Shown one piece after another: positions 52,720 through 61,320 of a stretch of DNA of 64,000 nucleotides. The first letter of the stretch is position 1. Each line of letters opens with the position of its first letter. The notes below the pieces were generated by a model that saw only the letters and a program-made list of their open reading frames with translations, made no database searches and was not told the origin of the DNA. Where the stretch lies: NCBI RefSeq assembly GCF_937958975.1, contig NZ_CALGRE010000041.1, positions 1 through 64,000 of the forward strand, written 5' to 3'. The position numbers and the translations under genes are program-made. The stretch comes from an uncultured Eubacterium sp. (GTDB taxonomy: Bacteria > Bacillota > Clostridia > Lachnospirales > Lachnospiraceae).

Positions 52720-53328
52720 TTAATCTAAATATTTATTTAGAAATGTCAAATATTTAAAGCGGTATTTTACGATAGTTCCATATTCTTGATTTGTCATAGA
52801 GTCTTTAAGCAATTCTTTGGAAGAGTCTGGAACAACACCTGTAGAAGCGTCTACAAAACAGAGTGGAGGATAGAGTACACACCACCAATTATGTCCCTTA
52901 CCTTCTCCGATAGATAGAGTATATGAAGTATATTCTCCTTTCGGAAACTCTATATCTCCATAGCTTTTCACAGGAAAATTTTGTTTGCCAAAGCTGGAAT
53001 TTACTGAATAATCATATCCGAGTGAATGGATGGTATCAGTAGCCAGCTTTTTTATTTTGCTGTCATTTGCTGTGATAAAGGTTTTGGTTTCTTCTACAGA
53101 GTCAAAATCGCCTGTGCTTTTGTATATGTAATCAACGACTGTTTCCTTTACTTTCATTTTTAAGTTTTGGTCCTCATTTGTATCACTGTTTGCTAATACA
53201 TGAAAGCGGATGGCACTTTTAGACAAATTATTCACAGCGGCAGTTTTTTCTAAATTTTTATAAGAAATAAATCCGGAAATACCTGTTATAAAAACTCCCA
53301 AAATAAGTATCATTTTTTTATATTTCAT
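52720..53328 (-). CDS. spoIIR: Stage II sporulation protein R
   Basis: Secreted signal made in the forespore that triggers SpoIIGA to process pro-sigmaE in the mother cell. 202 aa. N-terminal membrane/signal helix (MILILGVFITGISGFISY), then AIRFHVLANSDTNEDQNLKMKVKE, the family signature, and GKGHNWWCVLYPPLCFVDAS. AAAGGAG precedes the ATG. A sigmaF-like promoter is seen upstream at 53387-53360. Confidence 0.95.
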   Translation of the reverse strand: MKYKKMILILGVFITGISGFISYKNLEKTAAVNNLSKSAIRFHVLANSDTNEDQNLKMKVKETVVDYIYKSTGDFDSVEETKTFITANDSKIKKLATDTIHSLGYDYSVNSSFGKQNFPVKSYGDIEFPKGEYTSYTLSIGEGKGHNWWCVLYPPLCFVDASTGVVPDSSKELLKDSMTNQEYGTIVKYRFKYLTFLNKYLD

Positions 53329-53359
53329 TTTAAATCTCCTTTGATTGTGTTGTATTTAG

Positions 53360-53387
53360 ATTATTACCGCTAAAAATCTTTTTATAC
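53360..53387 (-). promoter_or_regulatory. Possible sigmaF-type promoter of spoIIR
   Basis: Reading the minus strand: GTATA (53387-53383), 14 bases, GGTAATAAT (53368-53360), close to the sigmaF consensus GYATA - 15 - GGNNANANT. spoIIR is sigmaF-controlled in Bacillus. Confidence 0.5.
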
Positions 53388-53453
53388 AATTCTATTGAAA
53401 TATGAGGGTAATAAAGGTAAAATAAAGCCTAAGTAAAAGGAGGAAGATGTATT

Positions 53454-54272
53454 ATGCATGTGGTGAATAATAATGCCCCCGTGGGAGTTTTTGATTCGGG
53501 TGTGGGAGGATTAACGGTTGCGAGAGAGATAACAAGGCAGCTTCCCAACGAGAGTATTGTATATTTTGGAGATACTGCGAGAGTACCCTATGGCAGTAAA
53601 TCAAAGGATACAATCATAAGATATGCGAGACAAATAGTACGCTTCCTGAAAACGAAAGATGTAAAAGCGATTGTTGTAGCGTGTAATACCGCAAGTGCGT
53701 TTGCTTTGGATACGATAGAGCGGGAGCTTGATATACCGGTGATTGGTGTTGTAAAGCCCGGTGCAAAATCTGCTATCGAAAATACAAAAAATAAGCGTAT
53801 AGGAATTATAGGCACAGAAGGAACCATTAAAAGTAAATTATACACCGAATATATCAGGGGGATAGACCCGGAAATTATTGTGATAGGAAAGGCATGTCCG
53901 CTTTTTTGTCCGCTTGTAGAAGAGGGTATGCTGCACGATGAGGTGACAGATGAGATTGCCAGGAGATATCTGGATGAATTAAAGGAACAGAGCATAGACA
54001 GTTTGATTCTTGGGTGTACACATTACCCGCTGCTTAGGAGTACAATTGGTAAAATTATGGGACCTGATGTTAATCTCGTGAATCCTGCATATGAGACGGC
54101 AATTAGTTTGGGAGAATTATTAACGCGAAATAATATAAGGGCAAGTATTAACGCAAATCCGACTTATGAATTTTTTGTCAGTGATGCGGCGGATAAATTT
54201 CAGAGTTTTGCAGATTCTATTATGCCTTTTGATGTGGATATGACAAATCAGATAAATATAGAGGAATATTAA
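53454..54272 (+). CDS. murI: Glutamate racemase
   Basis: Makes D-glutamate for peptidoglycan. 272 aa. GVFDSGVGGLTVAREI, VYFGDTARVPYGSKS, the catalytic Cys in VACNTASA and the second in LGCTHYPLL are all present. RBS AAAGGAGGA. The DUF1934 gene starts one base after the stop, so the pair is co-translated. Confidence 0.96.
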   Translation: MHVVNNNAPVGVFDSGVGGLTVAREITRQLPNESIVYFGDTARVPYGSKSKDTIIRYARQIVRFLKTKDVKAIVVACNTASAFALDTIERELDIPVIGVVKPGAKSAIENTKNKRIGIIGTEGTIKSKLYTEYIRGIDPEIIVIGKACPLFCPLVEEGMLHDEVTDEIARRYLDELKEQSIDSLILGCTHYPLLRSTIGKIMGPDVNLVNPAYETAISLGELLTRNNIRASINANPTYEFFVSDAADKFQSFADSIMPFDVDMTNQINIEEY

Positions 54273-54273
54273 A

Positions 54274-54702
54274 ATGACAAATAACAATGTGATTGTAAAA
54301 ATTTCGGGGTTACAGGTTGTAGAAAATACCGGGGATAGTGTAGAGATGATGGCGCCGGGAAAATATTATATGAGAAATAATAAACATTATGTAATTTATG
54401 ATGATATTGATGAGGAGAGTGGCTCAAAGACGAAAAATACAATAAAGTTTAACGATACATGTGCAGAAGTTCTCAGAAAAGGTATTGTAAATGGAAGATT
54501 GAAATTTGCTAAAGGGGAAAACAATCAGTCGTTATATAGTACGCCTTTTGGGGATTTATTGGTGGAGGTTCTCACAAAGGACATTAATCTTATGGAGGAG
54601 GAAGAAAATGTAAATCTGAAAATTGATTATGAGTTATATGCGAATAACAGCAAGGTGTCAGATAGCAAAATTGAAATTGATATAAACAAAGTAACAGAGT
54701 AA
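54274..54702 (+). CDS. DUF1934 family beta-barrel protein (YwiB-like)
   Basis: 142 aa cytosolic protein. NVIVKISGLQVVENTGDSVEMMAPGKYYMRNNKHYVIYDDIDE (in blocks), LKFAKGENNQSLYSTPFGDLLVEVLTK and LKIDYELYANNSKVSDSKIEI are the pattern of the calycin-like DUF1934/YwiB family found next to cell-wall genes in Firmicutes. Function unknown. Followed 14 bases later by the quorum-sensing response regulator, so read-through is possible. Confidence 0.88.
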   Translation: MTNNNVIVKISGLQVVENTGDSVEMMAPGKYYMRNNKHYVIYDDIDEESGSKTKNTIKFNDTCAEVLRKGIVNGRLKFAKGENNQSLYSTPFGDLLVEVLTKDINLMEEEENVNLKIDYELYANNSKVSDSKIEIDINKVTE

Positions 54703-54716
54703 AGGGAAAGATACAG

Positions 54717-55439
54717 ATGAAGATAGCTATATGTGATGATGAGAAAAATATCTGTATAGAGCTTGAAGATTTGTTGACTAAAAATACAGAAGATAAAGGA
54801 ATCATTTATGATATTGATATATTTGATTCAGGAAAAGCATTATGTAAGGAATTAAAAGAAACAAACTACGATTTGATTTTTTTAGATATTGAATTGCCGG
54901 ATTTGGACGGAGTGAAAGTGGGGAAATTTATTCGAGAGAATTTGAGGAATGAAGCAGTTCAAATAGCTTATATTTCTTCTAAAAAGGAATATGCAATGGA
55001 ATTGTTTGATTATAGACCAATTAATTTTCTGGTGAAACCGATATCAAAAGAAAGCATAGAGAAAGTTATAAATAAGTGTTTAACTGTAAACTCTCAAAAG
55101 CATTTTACTTTTTCATATAAAAAAGGCTGCGATTTTTATAAGGTTGAATTTTCAAAAATATTGTATTTTGAAAAGGACGGGAGAAGGATAAAAATTACAA
55201 CAAAAGATAAAGAGGATATTTTTTACGGACGTATGGAGAAGGTATATGAGCAATTAGACGGTAAAGAATTTCTATTTATTCATAAATCGGTTATTGTAAA
55301 TTATAATTATATTTCCCGGATGAAATATGAGAGCCTGATAATGATGGATGGGAAAGAGTTTTCCATAAGCCAGTCAAGAAGAAAAGAAATAAGAAAGAAA
55401 TTTGCTATACTAAGGAAGAGAGAGGAAAAAGGTGTTTGA
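54717..55439 (+). CDS. LytTR-family response regulator (AgrA-like)
   Basis: 240 aa. Receiver domain with acidic Asp7/Asp8, phospho-acceptor Asp57 in LIFLDIELPDLDG and Lys in FLVKPIS; C-terminal LytTR DNA-binding domain (KILYFEKDGRRIKITTKD, FLFIHKSVIVNYNYISRM, SQSRRKEIRKKF). The kinase gene overlaps by eight bases. With agrD and agrB downstream this is the output of a peptide quorum-sensing circuit. Confidence 0.95.
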   Translation: MKIAICDDEKNICIELEDLLTKNTEDKGIIYDIDIFDSGKALCKELKETNYDLIFLDIELPDLDGVKVGKFIRENLRNEAVQIAYISSKKEYAMELFDYRPINFLVKPISKESIEKVINKCLTVNSQKHFTFSYKKGCDFYKVEFSKILYFEKDGRRIKITTKDKEDIFYGRMEKVYEQLDGKEFLFIHKSVIVNYNYISRMKYESLIMMDGKEFSISQSRRKEIRKKFAILRKREEKGV

Positions 55440-56706
55440 TAATCTTATTATATTGATGACAAATGCGTTTGAGATATACATAATATATAAATTTTTGGGA
55501 ACGGTGTGGGGAAAAGTATGTGTTAAGAGAAGAAATGCAGTTATACTATATGGTTTGGGATATTTTCTAACATCTATTGTAATGTTATTTGTATCGTATC
55601 CGATTATAAATTTGCTATCGTGCTTTATTTTGTTTTTACTAATCACGATGTGTTATAATGCGACTGTGTCTAAGAAAATAATTGTCTCAATTTTATGCTA
55701 TATATTCCTATTTCTTTCGGAGGCAGTTGTAGCATTTATTGTTGGTTTATCTAATTATAGTGTGACAGAAAAAGCTGTGGATAATATTGATGTGGCAATA
55801 CCTGTGATGAATGTGATTGTATTTGGTGTTCTGTTATTAGTTGTGGAGAGATTTATTAATCTATCATCGGATATTAAAATACCAAAATTGTTTACGGTAG
55901 CTATTGTATTGGTTTTGTTAACATCTGTAATTTTACTCACAATGGTCTTTCGTCAGAAGAACGTTAATTATGTATTTTCTATGATTTCCTTATCGTGTGT
56001 ATTGATATCGAATTTTATAATTGTGTATCTATATGATTCGATTACAAGGCTGTTTGACGAGAGAACGAAAAGTGAGTTAATTAAGAGGGAGAGAACTTAT
56101 TATCATAATCAGTCAGAGCTGTTACAGAAGAACTATGGTGATTTAAGAAAATTCAGACATGATTTAAATAATAAGATTATTGTAATAAAGCAGTTATTAG
56201 AGAAAAATAGAATAGAAGAATTAAATGAATATATAAGTGATTTGTCAGGGAAAATAGGTAAGACAGATACCTATTGTCAGAGTGGAAATGTTGCTGTAGA
56301 CAGTATTGTGAATTATAAACTGAGTTTTGCCCATGAAAAGGGAATTGACATAAGAACAGATATATCAATTCCGCCGGATATTATAATTGAGAATGATGAT
56401 ATCGTAATTATTATCGGAAATTTGTTGGATAACGCAATAGAAGCAGCGGTCAAAACGAGTGAAAAAGGATATATATGTTTTCAGTTAAAGTTAAATAAAA
56501 ATAGTATTTATATTAATGTAGAAAATAGCCATAGTAATAACTTTAATAAAGAGAAAGGGAAACTGACAACCACAAAAGAAGACAAGAAAATGCATGGTAT
56601 AGGGTTAAAAAGTGTGGAGAGTGTTGTTGAAAAATACGAAGGTGTCATGGATGTATCATATAATGATGTAAAATTTGATGTTACTATTATAATATACAAT
56701 AATTAG
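55432..56706 (+). CDS. Sensor histidine kinase, AgrC type
   Basis: 424 aa. About six N-terminal membrane helices (to about residue 200), short cytosolic coiled linker, DHp segment DLRKFRHDLNNKIIVIKQLL with the phospho-His, and a GHKL ATPase domain with N box GNLLDNAIEAA and HGIGLKSVESVVEKY. This HPK10 plan is that of peptide-pheromone receptors. GTG start. The terminator at 56711 follows. Confidence 0.95.
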   Translation: MFDNLIILMTNAFEIYIIYKFLGTVWGKVCVKRRNAVILYGLGYFLTSIVMLFVSYPIINLLSCFILFLLITMCYNATVSKKIIVSILCYIFLFLSEAVVAFIVGLSNYSVTEKAVDNIDVAIPVMNVIVFGVLLLVVERFINLSSDIKIPKLFTVAIVLVLLTSVILLTMVFRQKNVNYVFSMISLSCVLISNFIIVYLYDSITRLFDERTKSELIKRERTYYHNQSELLQKNYGDLRKFRHDLNNKIIVIKQLLEKNRIEELNEYISDLSGKIGKTDTYCQSGNVAVDSIVNYKLSFAHEKGIDIRTDISIPPDIIIENDDIVIIIGNLLDNAIEAAVKTSEKGYICFQLKLNKNSIYINVENSHSNNFNKEKGKLTTTKEDKKMHGIGLKSVESVVEKYEGVMDVSYNDVKFDVTIIIYNN

Positions 56707-56710
56707 TTAG

Positions 56711-56746
56711 GGAAGCTTTTGAATTATTTTCAAGAGCTTCTTTTTG
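56711..56746 (+). terminator. Terminator after the agrC-like gene
   Basis: GAAGCTTTTGAA/TTCAAGAGCTTC plus TTTTT. Splits the locus into a regulator/kinase unit and a separate agrD-agrB transcript. Confidence 0.85.
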
Positions 56747-56773
56747 TTTAAGCGACGAGGAAAAAACAATAAA

Positions 56774-56838
56774 TTGACATTTTTTTGCAGTAGAAACTGT
56801 AAGTTATTACAAAAGTATATATAAAATATTACAAGTAT
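56774..56838 (+). promoter_or_regulatory. agrD promoter region with 22-base-spaced direct repeats
   Basis: TATTACAA occurs at 56805-56812 and 56827-56834, 22 bases apart (two helical turns), each followed by a GTAT. Just upstream are TTGACA (56774) and an inverted repeat CAGT.AGAA.ACTG. LytTR regulators bind paired direct repeats with about 21-22-base period, so this fits a site for the AgrA-like protein. Confidence 0.45.
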
Positions 56839-56905
56839 GATTATTGGAGAATAAAATGTGATATTGTTTATCTGCTGAAAGACTTAAGAGAAGGAGGAAA
56901 TGATG

Positions 56906-57058
56906 ATGAAAAAAGAAAAAAACATGTTTGATAAGTTTGTAGCAGATGTTGCATATACAACTGCAAGAAAAAATGTAAACGGAGTATGCGCATGGTTTTT
57001 CCACCAACCGGAATTACCAGGGGAATTGAAAAAACTTAAAAATACGGATGTTAAATAA
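56906..57058 (+). CDS. agrD: AgrD-type cyclic peptide pheromone precursor
   Basis: 50 aa (52 from the first of three consecutive ATGs; AAGGAGGA favours the third). Amphipathic N-terminal helix (MKKEKNMFDKFVADVAYTTA), core NGVCAWFF and charged C-terminal recognition tail HQPELPGELKKLKN, as in AgrD proteins where the tail begins after the macrocycle. Predicted pheromone: five-residue ring Cys28-Ala-Trp-Phe-Phe32 closed as a thiolactone; the N-terminal tail length is unknown. Stop overlaps the agrB start by 11 bases. Confidence 0.9.
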   Translation: MKKEKNMFDKFVADVAYTTARKNVNGVCAWFFHQPELPGELKKLKNTDVK

Positions 57059-57617
57059 AATATCAAAAATAGTCATTATAGGGTTAGTGAATAAAAAAAT
57101 TGTAGAGTGTGATAAATGGGAAATATATTTCTACGGTATCAATTTACTGCTGACAGGATGCATTGATTTTATATCTATGATGTTGATAGGGATACTTTTC
57201 AATGAAGTGATAGAATGTCTGGTTTTTATTTTAATGTTTATACCATTAAGACAATATACAGGGGGATGTCATGCTTCTACACCCATAAAATGCTATATAA
57301 GTACGTTACTTATGATTACGATAGTGCTTTCAGTAATAGGAAATGTTAATTTTAGCTTTTCTGTTCTATCGGGTTTATTTATATTATCGGGGGTTATTAT
57401 TTGGATATTATCGCCTGTTGCGGCGAAAAATAAACCGCTTGATGACATGGAAAAACGTATTTATAAGAAAAAAGTAGTTTCTATATGGGGAATCGAATTG
57501 ATTGCAGCCATCATATGCATAATTATTAGAACGGAAAACTTAAGTGAATGTATTATGATGGCTCATGCAGTCATTGCAGTCGCGCTTGTTGTTGGGAAAG
57601 TGACAGAGAGAAAATAA
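57048..57617 (+). CDS. agrB: AgrB-family pheromone-processing membrane peptidase
   Basis: 189 aa with about five membrane helices. The conserved catalytic loop RQYTGGCHASTPIKC holds Arg68, His75 and Cys82, the His/Cys spacing of Staphylococcus AgrB. Cleaves AgrD and forms the thiolactone. Translation probably coupled to agrD by their overlap. Confidence 0.95.
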   Translation: MLNKISKIVIIGLVNKKIVECDKWEIYFYGINLLLTGCIDFISMMLIGILFNEVIECLVFILMFIPLRQYTGGCHASTPIKCYISTLLMITIVLSVIGNVNFSFSVLSGLFILSGVIIWILSPVAAKNKPLDDMEKRIYKKKVVSIWGIELIAAIICIIIRTENLSECIMMAHAVIAVALVVGKVTERK

Positions 57618-57674
57618 GAGTTAAATCTACATAATAGGTTGGACAGGAATAAACGAACAGAGAAGGGAAATATG

Positions 57675-58088
57675 ATGAACAAATTGAAAAAAATAGTAGC
57701 GGTGCTGATGGCGTTAATATTGTTAGGGGTACCAGGAAATAAAATATCAGGGGTTAAAGTGTTTGCTGCAGATAATACTTTGAAAATCTGTATGGGAGAT
57801 AGTAATACAGCCAGACATCACAAAGCCGTTGCTCTGGGGGAGGAGACGGAAGAGTTACGTTTTGTTTTAAAAGAGGGAAGTGCAAAAAGCAGCAGTTATA
57901 TAAGCAGTAATCCGTCATGTTTTAAAATTAAAAACACTACAGAGGGAAAATGTATTGTAGAGGCATTGGCAGAAGGCAGTGGATTGGTTATACTTACAGT
58001 AAAGACAAAAGAGGGGATAACTTACACAGAGAAATTATTTATATCGGTTTATACGAGAATTGGAAATAATATGGATAGAAAAAAGTAG
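57675..58088 (+). CDS. Exported protein with Ig-like (BIG2-type) domain
   Basis: 137 aa. Signal peptide (IVAVLMALILLGVPG, cleavage near VFAA), then about 100 residues: LRFVLKEGSAKSSSYISSNP, CFKIKNTTEGKCIVEALAEG and GLVILTVKTKEG, the layout of a bacterial Ig-like group 2 domain (x-SSNPxxxxI...G...A...G.a.it). AAGGGA stands six bases before ATG 57675. First of three exported genes after agrB. Confidence 0.75.
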   Translation: MNKLKKIVAVLMALILLGVPGNKISGVKVFAADNTLKICMGDSNTARHHKAVALGEETEELRFVLKEGSAKSSSYISSNPSCFKIKNTTEGKCIVEALAEGSGLVILTVKTKEGITYTEKLFISVYTRIGNNMDRKK

Positions 58089-58097
58089 GGAAGAAAA

Positions 58098-58865
58098 ATG
58101 AAAAGATATTTTATTTTATTATGTTTCATAGCATGTTTACCATTTGGTTCAAAAAATGTGTTAGCTGATGGGGGAGATAATATAACTGAGGCAGTGTCAA
58201 TAAGTGAAGAAACTACAATGATTCAGAATGATGAACAGAATCGAGAGGATGAGACAATTGAGCATCTTTTACATAAAGTAACGTTTATAGATAAAGAGCG
58301 TAATACTACAAATGTTGTAAATGTTCAACATAACAGAGTGGTAGAAAAATTAAGTGTTAGTCAAGATGAAATAAAATATAAAGGAAAGAAAAAGCAGAAA
58401 TTTGTTTATTGGGCGATAAAAAAAGATGGAAAATTAACAAAGTATGACTTTACTCTTTTAATAACAAATGATATAAAATTATATGCTGTTTATGCAGTTG
58501 TAGATGAGCCTATAGAGAAAAATATTGCACAAAAAAAAGTAATATTTGATTCTCAAAATGGTAAACCAGCCCTAACTTTGTGGATTGATACAAAGAAAAT
58601 TAATGAACCGGTTAACCCTGAAAAGAGGGGGTATATTTTTATTGGATGGTATACAAAGGTTAAGGAAGGAAAAAAATGGGATTTCAAAAAAGATGAAGCA
58701 TACAGTCAATTAACTTTATATGCACACTGGAAAAAAATAAAATCTAATTCAAGTTATTATATTTCACCTAAAACAGGGTATGATTTTAAAAAAGTAATAG
58801 TTATATTCTTTTTAGGGTTATGTGGTACTGGAACAGCAACTTATAAAATTAAGAAAAAGGAGTAA
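58098..58865 (+). CDS. Surface protein with InlB-type B-repeats and a sortase-like SPKTG tail
   Basis: 255 aa. Signal peptide ending NVLA, a Glu-rich spacer, then two Listeria-Bacteroides (Flg_new) repeats: KVTFIDKERNTT...KFVYWAI...LYAVYAVV and KVIFDSQNGKPA...GYIFIGWYTK...LTLYAHWKK. The C-terminus has SPKTG, a hydrophobic helix (VIVIFFLGLCGTGTATY) and KIKKKE, i.e. a cell-wall sorting signal with Ser in place of Leu. Ten bases after the preceding gene. Confidence 0.85.
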   Translation: MKRYFILLCFIACLPFGSKNVLADGGDNITEAVSISEETTMIQNDEQNREDETIEHLLHKVTFIDKERNTTNVVNVQHNRVVEKLSVSQDEIKYKGKKKQKFVYWAIKKDGKLTKYDFTLLITNDIKLYAVYAVVDEPIEKNIAQKKVIFDSQNGKPALTLWIDTKKINEPVNPEKRGYIFIGWYTKVKEGKKWDFKKDEAYSQLTLYAHWKKIKSNSSYYISPKTGYDFKKVIVIFFLGLCGTGTATYKIKKKE

Positions 58866-58870
58866 GAAAA

Positions 58871-59959
58871 ATGAGTTTCAGAAAAGGAATATTGTGTTGT
58901 TTTAGTATATTATTTATGGCAATAACTTGTCTAAGCTTTAACATAGTCACTTCTGCTAAAACTATAAAAAAAGAATCACCAAGAAATGTGACTGTAGTTA
59001 GGCATCAAAATAGAGAATTAAAAATTAAATGGAGTAAGGTCAAAGGAGCTGATGGTTATAGAGTTTATAGGTATAATAATAAAAAAAGAAAGTATGTAAA
59101 TATAAAAACAATATATAGTAATCGAAAAACTAATTGGACAGATAAAAAATTAAAACTACATAAGGTTTATAAATATAGGGTAGCATCTTTTAAAATATAT
59201 AATGGCAGGAAAAAAATAAGTAAAAAGTCTTATTGGGTAAGCGCTAGAACTTATGGAGATAAAAGTAAATTAGTCAATGCGGAACAGATTGATATTGTTG
59301 AAAACAATCCAATTTGTGTGGGGATTTGTAGTACAACAAAAATAGAAACTATAATACTTGCAGATAAAAATGTAAAAAATAAAAAGGCACGTCCTTTTTC
59401 CAAAAGAGTTAGATGGAAAAGCAGCGATAAGTCATTATTGCGTGTAAATAAAGATGGTAGAATAAGTTCTTTTGGGAAAGAAGGAAAATGCTATCTTTTT
59501 GTAATAGCACATAATGGAAAAATGAAAAAAGTAAAAATAAATATAATAAATTATGCAAATCCGAAAAGTTTTCCGAATTATAAGGGAAATAATGTTTATA
59601 TTAATGATTTACTTATGAATTATCGAGAGCAGATTTGTAACATTGCAACGTATTTTACCAAATATGCGAAAGCGAAAACAAGTGGAATAATAAAGTGTGA
59701 AGAAAATGGCAACATTAATGGAATGCCACAAATAGAAAACATTTCAACAATAAAAGATGATATTGATAAGCTTTTAACAGAATTTCCGCTGGTGATGAAA
59801 ATCTACTATTCAGACCAAGGGGTGAGATTTAGAATGAATTATGATGCAAGTGGCAATTCATATTGTGAAGTTACATATTCAAAATGGGATACTTGTGAAG
59901 ATTCACCATTGAAAATAGCACCACATTGGATAGCAAAACAGTTTTTTGGGAAAAAATAA
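58871..59959 (+). CDS. Exported protein with FN3 and Ig-like domains plus novel C-terminal domain
   Basis: 362 aa. Signal peptide ending VTSA, FN3-like domain (about 35-125: NVTVVRHQNRELKIKWSKVKGADGYRVYR in blocks, VYKYRVASFK), BIG2-like domain (about 130-235: RVRWKSSDKSLLRVNKDGRISSFG in blocks), then about 125 residues of unknown type (YINDLLMNYREQICNIATYF; KIYYSDQGVRFRMNYDASGN). The tail has no anchor. Five bases after the sortase-type gene; the three exported genes form one unit. Confidence 0.8.
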   Translation: MSFRKGILCCFSILFMAITCLSFNIVTSAKTIKKESPRNVTVVRHQNRELKIKWSKVKGADGYRVYRYNNKKRKYVNIKTIYSNRKTNWTDKKLKLHKVYKYRVASFKIYNGRKKISKKSYWVSARTYGDKSKLVNAEQIDIVENNPICVGICSTTKIETIILADKNVKNKKARPFSKRVRWKSSDKSLLRVNKDGRISSFGKEGKCYLFVIAHNGKMKKVKINIINYANPKSFPNYKGNNVYINDLLMNYREQICNIATYFTKYAKAKTSGIIKCEENGNINGMPQIENISTIKDDIDKLLTEFPLVMKIYYSDQGVRFRMNYDASGNSYCEVTYSKWDTCEDSPLKIAPHWIAKQFFGKK

Positions 59960-59987
59960 AAGTTTAATAAACTTAACAGAATAGTCG

Positions 59988-60045
59988 TATATAAAAAACC
60001 TCCGATGATAAACAGTCGTTTTATTATCGGAGATTTTTTATATAC
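59988..60045. terminator. Bidirectional terminator
   Basis: TATATAAAAAACCTCCGATgATAA pairs with TTATtATCGGAGATTTTTTATATA across the convergent gene pair. Confidence 0.9.
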
Positions 60046-60048
60046 ATC

Positions 60049-60516
60049 TTATTTTCTTCTAAATCTTTTTTTCTTCTTTGGTGGTTCATATACAGGACCA
60101 CGGATTCTTTTAAAAGAAGTAATGTAGATACCACTAACAGTAGCCTTAATTTCCTGCTTTGGTAGAATCTGTTCATAGATTTTGGCATCAGCGATTAGAT
60201 TCATTACTCTGGCACCGGCTTTTACTTTTACAATTGGTAATTTTGCACGTCTGGCATATTTAGGTGTCTGTTCTAAGACAATACTTGGGAGACCGGAATC
60301 TTTCAGTCGAAGTTTTTTCTTATCAATAACAAACAGGCTGATAGTCTGTGCGTTTTCTTTCATGACCTGCTCTTGTTCCGCTTGTTTTTTTTCTGCTTTT
60401 TTTCCGAAAAAATAAAGAACAATAACGGCAATCAATAAAACTGCGGCAATGACAATCAGAGTGATAGTCAATCCACTAAGTGCCACAAGTGGTGCAACAT
60501 TATTTAAAATATTCAT
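60049..60516 (-). CDS. Small membrane protein of unknown function
   Basis: 155 aa. One N-terminal membrane helix (ITLIVIAAVLLIAVIVLYFF), a Lys/Gln-rich helix, then a cytosolic beta-like domain (TISLFVIDKKKLRLKDSGLP, VKAGARVMNLIADAKIYEQI, ATVSGIYITSFKRIRGPVYE) and a very basic end (PKKKKRFRRK). Overall plan recalls YajC-like small membrane proteins but I do not recognise the family. GGAGG eight bases before ATG 60516. Confidence 0.8.
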   Translation of the reverse strand: MNILNNVAPLVALSGLTITLIVIAAVLLIAVIVLYFFGKKAEKKQAEQEQVMKENAQTISLFVIDKKKLRLKDSGLPSIVLEQTPKYARRAKLPIVKVKAGARVMNLIADAKIYEQILPKQEIKATVSGIYITSFKRIRGPVYEPPKKKKRFRRK

Positions 60517-60609
60517 TATGTACCTCCATATTTTTTAGTAATCTTGTGATATTTTATCATTTAATAGTTGAATTTACAATAAAATATTGGAAGTAAAAAT
60601 CACTTTTTC

Positions 60610-61320
60610 TTATATAATATCTGATATTTCTTTATGCACATGGTCAGAAATATTCCTAAGTTCATCTCTTGATAAATCGGAGGTATATATAGGTGTTCCG
60701 AAAGTGACAGTTACTTTTGCCGATTTTATGCGTGGAAACTGTCTTTCGAAGATATCTGAAGAACCGGTTATGCCGACAGGGATAATCGGACATTTTGATT
60801 TTGTGGCAATTTTAAATCCCCCGTCTTTAAATTCGTGTAGCTTTCCATCTTTAGAGCGGGTTCCCTCAGGAAAAAGAAAAATAGATACTCCGTTTTTTAT
60901 CAAATCAGCAGCATCCAAAACAGACTTAAGTCCTTTTCTCGGGTCATCTCTATCTAAAAATATACAGTTTACAAAATACATCCACCAACTTAGGAATGGT
61001 ATTTTTTTAATTTCTTTCTTTGCAATGAATCCGGTAGGGCGTTTCATCAGCGGATAAGTTACTATTATATCATATAAGCTGTTATGGTTTCCCACAAACA
61101 GGACAGCCTGGTCTTTTGGAATATTATCATATCCATTCACTTCTAATTTGACACCCGATATAATACAGACACATTTGAGACCAAAATTTACAAATGAAAG
61201 ACTGCTTTTATTTCTTAAATCCATATTAAACTTTTCTATAATTAGTTCTGCTAATTGAATCGGCAATGAAATTAAAAAATAAATAATAAGAAATATAACA
61301 AGAATAATAAGACGAATCAT
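60610..61320 (-). CDS. plsC: 1-acyl-sn-glycerol-3-phosphate acyltransferase
   Basis: Membrane acyltransferase of phospholipid synthesis. 236 aa. N-terminal helix (LIILVIFLIIYFLISLPIQ), HX4D motif NHNSLYD, GFIAKKEIKKIP, and FPEGTRSKDGKL with the acyl-acceptor motif; PIIPVGITGSSDIF follows. Start at ATG 61320 with GGGAGG; longer in-frame starts have none. Confidence 0.93.
   Translation of the reverse strand: MIRLIILVIFLIIYFLISLPIQLAELIIEKFNMDLRNKSSLSFVNFGLKCVCIISGVKLEVNGYDNIPKDQAVLFVGNHNSLYDIIVTYPLMKRPTGFIAKKEIKKIPFLSWWMYFVNCIFLDRDDPRKGLKSVLDAADLIKNGVSIFLFPEGTRSKDGKLHEFKDGGFKIATKSKCPIIPVGITGSSDIFERQFPRIKSAKVTVTFGTPIYTSDLSRDELRNISDHVHKEISDII

Noticed and set aside
60587..61057. 156-aa + strand frame
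   Set aside because: Lies opposite plsC, whose acyltransferase motifs are unmistakable.
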